NCBI GenBank assembly: GCA_947471745.1
Contig: CANJKZ010000084.1
Location: 2,836,501-2,900,500, forward strand
Reading direction: 5' to 3'
DNA from: Closterium sp. Naga37s-1
Lineage: Eukaryota; Streptophyta; Zygnematophyceae; Desmidiales; Closteriaceae
DNA: 64,000 nt
Shown here: positions 19,292-28,370 of the stretch, one piece after another
How the letters are laid out: each line of letters begins with the position of its first letter
Numbering within the stretch: position 1 is the first letter of the stretch
Position numbers and translations under genes: made by a program
Notes under the pieces: generated by a model
Seen by the model: the letters and a program-made list of their open reading frames with translations, nothing else
Told to the model about the DNA's origin: nothing
Databases searched by the model: none

Positions 19292-19905
19292 CTAGCTCGC
19301 TAGCGCCTCCTTCACCGTCATCGTCGACATGTCCCAACGGTGCTCGGGATCGGCATGCATGTTAGGGTCGAGCTTCGGTAGCTCATCATCGTCCTCAGCG
19401 TCGTCGTACGCCAGATCATCGGCATCCACATCGTACACTGCAGTGAAGGCAGCAGAGACGAAGAAGTCAGGCGGCCTCCGAAGTCGGCCCGTACATCGTG
19501 GTCCACCCTGGACTTCCACCACGTCGCTGTCGGTAGACTTCTCGGCCTCCCCTCCATCGTCACTGTCATCGCTGCCCTCAGCGTCCTGCTGCACCACGGT
19601 CGGCGTCCCCACCGACAGCTCCCCTAAAGTCGGCTCCCCTGCCGACTGCCCGGCCGCCGACTTCTCCGTGGTCGGCTTCGCCGCTGCCTGCTCCTCTGTC
19701 GGCTGCTGCTGTGCTGCTGCCCCCTTTGCTGACTGCTTCACCATCGTCGGCTGCAATTCCTCGATCTGCTCCTCCTCTGCCGGCTTTGACACCACTCTCA
19801 TGTCGACTTGCTGGACATCACGACAGCCATCGGCGATGCACTTGGTCGGCGCCTTAGGTGACGCCCCACTGCTCCCCTCATCGCCGGAGGCCGACGCCGG
19901 AGTCA
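19292..19905 (-). pseudogene. C1 acidic integrase-RT linker
   Basis: Minus-strand frame with Glu/Ala/Thr/Gln-rich repeats (QQPTEEQAAAKPTTEKSAAGQ) followed by a Ser/Asp-rich part and the conserved RT entry (GRLRRPPDFFVSAAF, HADPEHRWDMSTMTVKEALAS). TAG at 19292-19294 replaces the Trp codon of C2 (EALASWKGK). The solo B LTR separates it from the integrase end; one copy of GCCTA is at 19906-19910. Confidence 0.8.
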
Positions 19906-19910
19906 GCCTA

Positions 19911-20709
19911 TGTTATAGTCACAATAGGCTTGAATGTGCCTAAAACGAAAGATAGAGTGCACAGACGGATTTCTGCAGAGTGGCTTCAAACGTTGATAGC
20001 GTTCTGGTCACAGCTTCAAATGACCTGATTCGACTTGGATCTAGAGCGTCTTAACGTCGCCTACAATAAGCAATTTAGATTGCAAGATTTGATAAAGGAT
20101 TAACGACACAGCATCGGTTTGAACGAATGGCACTATGGCAGCCACTATAGACTTAGAACACAAGTTAGGAAGAGTTACGAGTTGGGAATGACTCCCAGCT
20201 CCTACAAACCCCAAGAGCCGAGGTACAGTGATGTGGAACAGTGCCACACTGTCCCCAACCACGAAGGGTCTCGAAACTACCCTCCACAAGGGCCTACACC
20301 AAGAGAAATGTTACACTACACAAAGTAATGCAACTGTTCTCACTATCTTAAAGTTTACCCTTTTTGGAGAGTTTCGAAATCACTTGATTCTTGAAACCAA
20401 GGCTCTGGTTCTTCAAAATAAATTCTTCCTTGAGTTCTTGGAATTCTGTTGCGCACACCTGCAACACGCCGAACGTTCCACACACGACAAAATAGAAAAC
20501 CGCACACGACACGCAAACGACGACGTGACACGCGACTAGCGATAACTCGCTATTGACTCGACACACACATTCAAAATCATGCCTCATCATTCACACACTA
20601 TTGTAAGCATGAAATATATATTATTTCATGCCCTCATACCATTCCATGCACACACGCATGCACGCACACGGACAACAAGCCGAATGCAAACCGTAGGGTT
20701 GCACCAACA
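19911..20709 (-). repeat. Solo LTR of family B (799 bp)
   Basis: On the plus strand it runs from TGTTATAGTCAC to TTGCACCAACA, a full reverse-oriented B LTR, with no B internal sequence. It is flanked by a perfect 5-bp duplication GCCTA (19906-19910, 20710-20714). C2 shows the empty site (GTCAGCCCACACAGGTCGG near 55614). Solo LTRs come from recombination between the two LTRs of one element, which deletes the inside. Confidence 0.94.
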
Positions 20710-20714
20710 GCCTA

Positions 20715-21217
20715 CACAGGTCGGCTACAAGGGGAGGGGCAGGAGGGGCAGGGGAGGGAGAGGGGGGGGGGAGAGGGGACATCCTCGATGTCCTCAGCAG
20801 CAGGCTCACCGACCTCGGCGAGCAAAGGGAGCGTCGCCATCGAGGTGTCTGTCGGCGGGGTGGTCGGCGGCCGGCCCGGCGCCGGCCGTGCTCCGACGTC
20901 CACACCTCTAGTGACATGTTCTCGTAGAACACCACGTCCGATGTGGTGACTACCCGGTTGTTGGCGATGTCAAGGAGCTCCCAGCCCTTGCTCTCCTCTG
21001 ACACGCCAAGGTGAAGGCCCCACCTGGCCTTCGGCTTCAGCTTTCCACCACGCTGCTGCTCGGGGACCAAGAACTGCGCCATGCAGCCCCATACCCGTGC
21101 CAGCGACAAGTCGGGCTTCTTCCCAGTCAGCAGCTGGTATGGCGTCGTTCCCGGCTGCAGCGTCGACCGCTCCAGGCAGTTGCGGACCCAGACGGCCTGC
21201 CGCAGAGCGAGGTGCCA
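20715..21217 (-). pseudogene. C1 integrase C-terminal part
   Basis: Minus strand: LSLARVWGCMAQFLVPEQQRGGKLKPKARWGLHLGVSEESKGWELLD, then VVTTSDVVFYENMSLEVW, the usual copia integrase tail, then a Pro/Ser-rich linker that runs into the solo LTR. It starts after TAG 21218-21220, where C2 has TGG (QHHWWHLALWQAVWVRN). Confidence 0.84.
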
Positions 21218-22185
21218 CTAGTGGTGCTGCACGCCCATGTGCAGCAGCATCGTTCGCACCGACTCCACCACCGTCCTCATCTCGCGCTCCGCCATGCCGT
21301 TCTGCTGCGGGGTGTAGGGGCAGGTCAGGTCGTGGACGATCCCCTTGCCGTTCACGAAGTCGGTGAACTGCGTCCCGAGGAACTCCCCTCCCCGGTCAGA
21401 GCGCAGCATCAACACCGACTTCTTCGTCTGCCGCTCAGTCACCGCCAGCCATTGCACGAACTCCTGCAGCGCATCCGACTTCTTGGCGACCGGCCTCACC
21501 CACACGTAGCGGGTCTTGCGGTCCTTCAGAATCAAGAAGTGCAGGCTGCCATCCTTGGCAGCCACCCGGAGTGGCCCGCACAGGTCGACATGCACGATGG
21601 CCAGCACGTCGTTGGCGTCGGAGCCCTGGTCGGGGAAGGTGTGCCGCCCAGCTTCCCGCCGACGCACGAGACACACGGCAAGTTGGCGCCAGACGCCAAC
21701 GTGAGGTCCAGCTCAGTGGCGACCTCGTGCTTTGCCGAGCTCCGGATGGTGTTCATGCAGACGTGTGCAAGCCTCGCATGCAGCCTGTCCGGCGTCGACT
21801 TCGTCGCCAAGACGATTGCCCGCAAGGCCACGATCTTTGTCGGGGGCGTTGGAGGCCTCCTCAAGCAGGGACGCAGGTCTGTGCAGAGGACTCGCCCGGT
21901 GTAGGACGCCCGACCGAGGACGTCTCCCGCCGCCGAGACAAGCAACATCCTGTCGCCGTCCTCTTGTAGCTTCACGCCGTTCTCCTTCAGATGGCCAGCC
22001 GAAAGCAGGTTCGCTCGCACGCCCAGGACGTAGAGCACGTCAGGGATTAGCACCTGCTTCCTGGCCTCCTCTTGCAAGGCGACTGTGCCCCTGCCGTGGA
22101 CATCCTGCAGTGCCCCGTTGAAGCCGCGCACGTGCTTGACATCGCCACTCGGCCCCAAGTCGACGAAGGCGTCCTTCGTCCCCAT
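21218..22185 (-). pseudogene. C1 protease C-terminal part, pre-integrase and integrase core
   Basis: Minus strand from just after the protease active site: GTKDAFVDLGPSGDVKHV, VLYVLGVRANLLSAG, ARLAHVCMNTIRSSAKHEVA, LPCVSCVGGKL, then a frameshift near 21650, then HTFPDQGSDANDVLAIVHVDLCGPLRV (catalytic Asp), LMLRSDRGGEFLG (catalytic Asp), CPYTPQQNGMAERE (catalytic Glu). The pre-integrase zinc ligands are partly altered. Confidence 0.85.
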
Positions 22186-22194
22186 CAGGTGATG

Positions 22195-22842
22195 CTAGCA
22201 GCCGATGTTGACCAGGACCACCTCCGGGTTTGCCTGCACGGCCGCCGCCATCGCCTGGAAGTCCTCGCCAGCCTCTGGCGCCAGCGATATGGTTGGCTCC
22301 ACGACGCCGACCAGCGAGCACGACGCCTCCTTGTCGTCTCGCCCTTTGCGGCCAGCAGAGAAGTTAGCGTCCTTCACCGAGGACAACGACTTGGTCGACT
22401 TCTTCTCTTTGCGCGGCTGGTTTTTGCCTCGACGGGGACGACGGCTGTCAAACCTCCTGCGGCCTCCCTTGGCGTCGTCGTCATCAGAGTCCCTGTGGTC
22501 GGGGCACTCAAAGGACAGGTGGTTGGGGTCGCCGCATAGCCAGCACTCCCGACGTCGACTTCTTCCTCCACGACTGCTATCCTTGGCCGACATCCTCTTG
22601 TCGGCGTCCTTGTTCGGCTTCCAGTCACTGCTAGTACCGTCGCCAGACTGCCCGCGCTGCCCCGGTCGACCACCTTGCTTCACCGGGGCAACGTAGTTTG
22701 CCTGTGCAAGGAGCTCCGAGGGCCGCTCAGCTTCCTGCATTGCCTCATCCTGCAGGATGTACGAGGTAAGGGAATCCTTGTTGAGTGTCGCCCTAGTACT
22801 CAGCGCTAACGACAGTCGTTTCAGCATGTTGTAGCTGCTCAT
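22195..22842 (-). pseudogene. C1 Gag zinc knuckle and protease active-site region
   Basis: Minus strand: YILQDEAMQEAERPSELLAQANY, a basic region, the zinc knuckle CWLCGDPNHLSFEC (CX2CX4HX4C), a basic RRPRRGKNQPRKEKK stretch, then the protease start VVLVNIGC followed by TAG (about 22195). C2 reads VVLLDSGCSHH at this point, so C1 lost the catalytic Asp (DSG became NIG) and gained a stop right after it. Confidence 0.87.
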
Positions 22843-23756
22843 GAGCCTCTGATAACGTGCGTGAGATACGACCCCGTCGAGTAGCGCACGCCAGCCATCC
22901 TCATGGTGGCGAGAATTCGCCGAGCCTGGTTGTAGTAGTCGGTCGCCGTCTCCTCCTCGCCCATCCGTATGTGCAACAACTGCTCCTCAAGCTGACCGAT
23001 GTACAAGGCGTCGGTAACCTGGTACGTCGACTCGATGAAGTGCCATGCTCGGTGGCCGGCGTTGAGGTTCTCCCTGCACGACTTCAAGGCGATTTGCACG
23101 CCCCGCGAGCAGCACCGCGAGATGACTGTGAAGTTCAGCAACTGCACGGCACAAAACTCGGCACGCAAGTTGGGGTAGTGTTCCTCCGGCGTTGCCACAG
23201 TGCCCTTGGCGAAGCCGATCAGCCCGGCCATCTCCAGCTGGGAATCTATGGCTTCCTTCCAGGTGAGGATATCAGGTCGACCAACAAGCAAGGGGGTGAC
23301 CGAGATCCTGTCCGGCGTAAACTTGAAGTAGCCATAGCTCGGTGCAATCCCGCCCGCTGACACGTGGGTCGCCGACATCGGCGACAAACCGCTTCGTCGA
23401 TCTCCGACGTCGCCTTGTGAGGAGCCTGCAGCCGCCGACGACCGCATCCCTCGCGCCTGAACACCACCGACTTCATCGGCGTGAATCACTCCTCGCTGCC
23501 TCGACGTGCCTCCCGCATTGCTGCCAACTTGACCACCACCGGCGTTGACGCCCTCGTCGACGCCGCCCTCAGTGTTCACCGGTCGAAGAGAGACAGGCCG
23601 AGAAGGGTGCTCCGTCGCCCACACGGCACGGATGCCAGCCTCGATGACCACCCATGGCAGGTCGCCATACTCGTTCGCCTCGTGACGTCTCCTCGCCTTC
23701 TCCAGCCGTGCCTCCAGGGTGTCCACCACCCCCGTGTCAACTACGGCGCCTACCAT
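22839..23756 (-). pseudogene. C1 Gag N-terminal part
   Basis: Starts at ATG 23756 on the minus strand (MVGAVVDTGVVDTLEARLEKARRRHEANEYGDLPW). After a low-complexity Gly/Ser part comes a UBN2-like Gag core (LLVGRPDILTWKEAIDSQLEMAGLIGF, WHFIESTYQVTDALYIGQLEEQLLHIRMGEEETATDYYNQARRILA). It ends by frameshift near 22840; the next segment is in another frame. Copia Gag forms the particle that packages element RNA. Confidence 0.85.
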
Positions 23757-23848
23757 GGTGACTAATGCACAGCTGCCGGCCTACGAACACAAATTAGGTA
23801 AGTGACAACTAAGTCGACCTGACTGAAAGGTAAGTCGCGTGCCGTCCA

Positions 23849-23862
23849 CGCTCACCGCACCA
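23849..23862 (-). promoter_or_regulatory. C1 primer binding site (not initiator Met)
   Basis: Directly inside the 5' LTR, the minus strand reads TGGTGCGGTGAGCG. The C2 element has TGGTGCGGTGAG at the same place (58751-58763). It starts with the obligatory TGG but does not match the TGGTATCAGAGC seen in B, D, E and F, so family C uses another tRNA, which I cannot name. Confidence 0.7.
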
Positions 23863-24013
23863 TGCGGAGATAACTCTATCAACGAGATCTAGACTACGGG
23901 CTAGGCACGGGGTACGAGGGATCTCTGCGTTCGTTCACTTAGTCGTTCTCTAGCACTTGTACGTTCACAGGGCAAACCTGCAAGAGTTTTGCTAGCAAAA
24001 GTTGAGAACAATA
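23863..24013 (-). repeat. C1 5' LTR, inner part (split by A4)
   Basis: Matches the first 150 bp of the C1 3' LTR (TGCGGAGATAACTC...). Interrupted at 24013 by A4; the LTR resumes at 31055. Bases 24009-24013 are CAATA, one copy of the A4 target duplication. Confidence 0.9.
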
Positions 24014-24141
24014 TGTCAAACTTATATGCTATAATCTGTTTAGGCTGTAGTGGGGTAGTTGTTACAGGGTACAACACTTTTAGGTTTCCTATATGTACCC
24101 ACCTGCTTTCTAGTTCAATCATTCCTTTCATTATTCTCACA
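24014..24141 (+). repeat. A4 5' LTR (128 bp)
   Basis: TGTCAAACTTATATGC...TTATTCTCACA. The AT-rich CTATAATCTG near the start may serve as the promoter TATA, but this is unproven. Confidence 0.93.
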
Positions 24142-24159
24142 TGGTATAGAGCGGGTTCC
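24142..24159 (+). promoter_or_regulatory. A4 primer binding site, variant initiator Met type
   Basis: TGGTATAGAGCGGGTTCC follows the LTR with no spacer. It equals the initiator-Met complement TGGTATCAGAGC with the C missing. A3 has TGGTATAGAGCTGGTTCG at the same place, so the missing base is a family trait. Confidence 0.72.
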
Positions 24160-25073
24160 CTAGTGGGACCGTTTTTTTTTTAAGGGCCCACCACTACGAA
24201 TTTTTTTTTTTTTTCCTTACCTGCCGAAGCGCGCTTCGCGCTTGTCCTAGCTGCGCCCCGCGCGCTCTGCCCTTAGCGGCCCGCCCTTAGGGCCCTCCCC
24301 TTCGCGGCCCGTCGCGCCCCTAACGGCCCCCTTTCACGGCCCTTCGCGGCCCCTTCGCGGCCCTTCGCGGCCCCTCTTGCGGCCCTTTGCGGCCCCTTCG
24401 CAGCCCTTCGCGCCCCCCCCCTCACGGCCCTTTGCGGCCCTCTCCGCGGCTCTTCGCGGCCCCTTAGTGGCCCTTCGCAACCCCTTCGCATCCCTCTCCG
24501 CGGCTCTTCGCGGCCCCTTCGCGGCCCCCTTCGCGGCTCTAAGCTGCCCCTGCAGCAGCTGCCGTCGCCCCTGCCGGCCCCTACTGGCGCGCCCCTTCTG
24601 GCCCCTGCTGACGCGCCCCTGCTGGCGCGCCCCTGCCGGCCCCTGCGTGCCCCTGCTGACGCGCCCCTACTGGCGTGCCCCTATCGGCCCCTGCTGACGC
24701 GCCCCTGCCGGCCTCTGCTGATGCGCCCCTGCTGGCGCGCCCCTGCCGGCCCCTGCTGACGCGCCTCTGCCGGCCCCTGCTGACGCGCCCCTACTGGCGC
24801 GCCCCTGCCGGCCCCTGCTCACGCGCCCCTACCGGCCCCTGCTGGCACGGCCCCTGCTGGTGCGCCCCCCCCCCCCCCCTACTGGCGCGGCCCCTGCAGT
24901 CACGGCCCGCCCCTGCACCCGTCTCTGGTAAGCCGAGCCGCGCCGCCCAGCCGAACCGCGCCGCCCAGACGAGCCGCGCCGCCCTACCGAGCCGCACTGC
25001 CCTGCACTGCCCTACTGCCTTTGCTACTGCTGCTGCTACTGCTGCTACTCTTGCTACTGCTCCTACTGCTGCT
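24160..25073 (+). repeat. A4 leader made of GC-rich tandem repeats
   Basis: After two T-runs, the leader has about 300 bp of GCCCCTTCGCG-type units (24240-24545), about 350 bp of CCCCTGCTGACGCGC-type units (24560-24905), GAGCCGCGCCGCCCA-type units (24930-25010) and a CTACTGCTG run to the Gag ATG. An open frame (24675 on) runs in frame into Gag, but the equivalent frame in A3 is not in phase, so I treat it as leader and not protein. Confidence 0.8.
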
Positions 25074-26921
25074 ATGGCTAGTCCTACCGTTCTCACCTTT
25101 GATGCTGAGGGACATGCAGTTGACTTTGACGTGTGGGTTGACGACCTACAGCTCTTTCTTCAGTGTGATTCTAAGGATGGGGTATCCCTTTTCGATCACA
25201 CGTCCGGTGTTTCCACTGCTCCTGCTGCCACTGCTGACAGTACGGTTCGCTCGCAGTAGACCACTCGTGACGCTGTTGCTCGTCTTGCTGTTCGTAGTCA
25301 CCTGCCGCCTGCTGAGCACGCGCATTTTGGCCAGTACAAGACTGCTCAGTCTTTGTACGACGCTGTAGTTGCACGCTACTCCTCCCCTGCCACTGCTGCC
25401 CTCAGCCGCCTCATGCTGCCGTACCTTTTCCCTGACCTTGCCGCCTTTGCCACAGTTGCTGACCTAGTTGCTCACCTTCGTGCTAGTGACGCCCACTACC
25501 GCGCTGCCCTTCCCACTGAGTTCTGTGCCAAGAACCCCCCCCCCATGTACATGGCCCTTTACTACCTAGTCACCCGCCTCCCTGACTCCCTTTCTTCAGT
25601 CAGGGACCACTTTCTCTCCCTTTGCCCCACCGAGCTGACTCTCGACCTGCTAGAGGAGCGCCTTGCTGCAGCTGAGAAGAGTATCTTAGCTGTAGGTGCT
25701 TCTCGCGGCGACCGTCGCACCCCTTTCTTTGAGGGGTGTTCCCCTGTCCCCCTTCTCCCCTCTGTTGGTTCTGCTGCTGCTGTCGACCTCGTTGGCACTG
25801 AGGAGGTCGGAGCTCCGTCTGCCCCTAGTGGGAGACGCCGCAATAGCAAGGGCAAGGGGAGCAAGGGTGGTGGAGGGGGCGGCGGGGGAAGCAGTGGAGG
25901 AGGTGGAGGAGGCGGAGGAGGTGGCGGTGGAGGTGGGGGTGGTACCGGGAGTGGGGGCGTCAGTGGCGGCGGTGGGGTTAGTGGCGGCAGTGGCGGAGGT
26001 GGTGGAGGCTGCGGCAGCGGTGGTGAAGGTGGCGGCGGCGGTGGTGCTGGTCGAGGTGCAGCCGCGCAGCGTGGAGGCTTTGGTGGCAGCCAGCGCCAGC
26101 GGCAGCTGCGCTCCCATGAGACCCCGTCGGTTCAGCAGCTTCGTGAGTGGTACGCTGGGCGTGGGAGGTCTGGGGGTGCAGGTCCCTGCGCTTACGTTTT
26201 TCGCACTGGCAGTCGTTGTGGGGAGGAGTGTGGGCTGCCACACACTACGCAGCGCTGCTTCGGTCGCTTGACTGACGCCTGGCGTGCCCAGTTTCCTGAC
26301 GCTGTTGAGCTCCCTCGCTGGCATGATCTGCTTCTGCAGAATGTGCCTATCTTTGATCTTGATTTCGATGCTATCCTTGCTGCCATGTATGCTTTTGCTG
26401 ATAGTGCTGAGGGTGACTGTTACCTGAGTGTCCCGCTCGACCCGGGCATTGCGGCTGCCGCTCTAGGTGCTAGTGCATCTGCTGCTCCAGGTACTGGTGA
26501 GTCTGCTCTCTCTGGTACTGCACCTACTGAGGCCTTGCACACTTTCACACTTGACTCTGGTGCTTCGCGCTCTTTCTTTAGAGACAGCACCACACTCACG
26601 CCGCTCAGTCGGCCTGTTGCAGTCTCCCTTTCTGACCCCTCTGGGGGCCTAGTCCTTGCACACTCTTCCACGGTTCTACCGTGTCCTGCGGCCCTGTCGG
26701 GCTTTCTGTCGGGACTCCACCTCCCCTCGTTCTCTACGAACTTGGTGAGTGGAGCTGACCTCCAGGACGCGTGGGTTGAGCAGTTCACCCCTGGAGGTCA
26801 GCGTGTGACCCACTGCACTTGCTCTCGGACGGGCCGCCACCTGGCCACGTTCACCTGTCGGCCTGGGTCGAGTCTGTACACACTGACTACTGCGCCTCCT
26901 CCAGTCTCTGCGTCTGGTTAG
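25074..26921 (+). pseudogene. A4 Gag, zinc motif and protease (broken)
   Basis: ATG 25074 (MASPTVLTFDAEGHAVDFDVWVDDLQLFLQ) is chosen because A3 has the identical start. TAG 25257 replaces a Trp codon of A3. The Gag core follows (LPYLFPDLAAFATVADLVAHL, YYLVTRLPDSLSSVRDHFL, LDLLEERLAAAEKSIL), then a polyglycine tract, QQLREWYAGRGRS, the Cys/His motif (PCAYVF...CGLPHTTQRC), and the protease core LHTFTLDSGASRSFF. TAG 26919 replaces CAG of A3. Confidence 0.9.
25866..26062 (+). repeat. A4 polyglycine-coding tract
   Basis: Almost pure GGN codons (GGTGGAGGAGGC-type) between Gag and the zinc motif, about 65 residues. A3 has the same tract at 48523-48715. On the minus strand it reads as poly-Pro or poly-Thr/Ser, which are shadows. 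Confidence 0.85.
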
Positions 26922-28010
26922 GTAGCTGCGTCTAGTCAGGTGTTTTCTGCCTCGTCCAGGTCTAGTCCTGCGTCTGCCCCCTGCTCGTGTCGTCCACTGT
27001 CGCACGAGACTCTCCTTTGGCACCACCGCCTTGGTCACCCCTCCCTGCCTTGTCTTCGAGGTATGGCCTCCCGTGCCCTTGTCTCTGGTCTACCCCGGTC
27101 CCTCCCTCCCCTTCCTCCGGGGCCTGCCCCCACCTGTGTTCCTTGTGTCGAGGGCAGGCAGCGCGCCGCTCCTCACTCCTCCTCGTTCCCTCCGACTGAG
27201 GCTCCTCTGCAGACTCTTCACATGGACGTGTGGGGCCCAGCCCGCGTCCGTGGACAGGGTCACGAGCGTTACTTCCTGCTGATCGTTGACGACTACTCGC
27301 GTTACACCACAGTCTTCCCCTTGCGCAGCAAGGGTGAGGTCCCTAAGGTGTTGATCAACTGGATCCGCGGTGCTCGTGGCCAGCTCAGTGAGAGTTTCGG
27401 TTCAGACCTTCCTGTTCTGCGTCTGCACTCAGACAGAGGTGGGGAGTTTTCCTCCGACCTCCTGAGGGCCTTCTGTCGTTTGGAGGGCATCCGCCAGACG
27501 TTCACGCTTCCGGCCTCCCCGCAGCAAAATGAGATTGCTGAGCACCGCATTGGCATGGTCATGGACGTCGCTCGTACGTCCATGATGCATGCGGCTGCTC
27601 CCCATTTTCTATGGCCGTTCGCGGTTCAGTACGCTGCGCATCAGATCAACCTTCAGCCTCGTGTCTCCTTGCCGGAGACCACACCTACTCTGCGGTGGAC
27701 GGGGAAGGTTGGCGATGCGTCCGCGTTCCGTGTCTGGGGATCTCGAGCTTTTGTCCGCGATACTACAGCGGACAAGCTGTCCTCCCGTGCCGTTCCCTGT
27801 GTCTTCCTTGGCTTCCCTCTTGACGCACCCGGGTGGCAGTTCTACCACCCCACCTCGCGTCGTGTGCTGTCCTCTCAGGACGTCACGTTTGACGAGTCGG
27901 TGTCTTACTACCGTCTCTTTCCCTACCGCACTGCCTCTCCCCCCCCCCCCGCCGCTCTTCCTAGCACCAGGTACTCCCCCGGTAGACCCCCTCCCCCCCC
28001 AGGGTCCTTG
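26922..28010 (+). pseudogene. A4 integrase
   Basis: Pre-integrase HHRLGHPSLPCLRGM and CVPCVEGRQ; integrase HMDVWGPARV, LHSDRGGEFSSDLL, QNEIAEHRIG (the QNGIAERR of A3 is changed here); tail GWQFYHPTSRRVLSSQDVTFDES. It shifts frame at the C-run near 27945: compared with A3, the reading after SPPPP is wrong (A3 goes on to LFLAPG). Confidence 0.88.
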
Positions 28011-28370
28011 GTGCTGGTACTGCTGGAGCTGCTGGAGGTGCTGCTGGAGCTGCTGGAGGTGCTGCGGGTGCTGGTGCTGCTGCTCGTGGAGCTGCTGGAG
28101 CTGCTGGAGGTGCTGCTAGTGCTGGAGGTGCTGCTGGAGCTTCTGGAGGTGCTGCTGGTGCTGGCGCTGCTGGAGGTGCTGCTGGTGCTGGAGGTGCTGC
28201 TGGTGCTGTAGCTGCTGGAGCTTCTGGAGGTACTGCTAGAGCTGCTGGCGGTGCTGCTGGTACTGGAGGTGCTGCTGGTGCTGGAGCTGCTGGAGCTGCT
28301 GGAGGTGCTGCTGGTGCTGGAGCTGCTGGAGCTGCTGAAGGTGCTGCTGGGACGGGAGACCCTGGGTACC
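28010..28370 (+). repeat. A4 linker minisatellite
   Basis: GCTGCTGGAGGT-type 6-15-bp units for about 360 bp, the counterpart of the Gly/Ala linker of A1 and A2. The GAEPG units and the second QQLREWY motif found there are missing from A4. Confidence 0.83.

Noticed and set aside
24240..24905. GC-rich repeats as rRNA spacer, CpG-island promoter or CRISPR-like array
   Set aside because: They sit at the same place in two A elements between PBS and Gag, have no unique spacers, and show no rRNA motif.
24675..25073. N-terminal extension of A4 Gag through the leader repeats
   Set aside because: Open and in frame in A4 only; in A3 the repeat frame is not in phase with Gag, so the ATG MASPTVL is the shared start.
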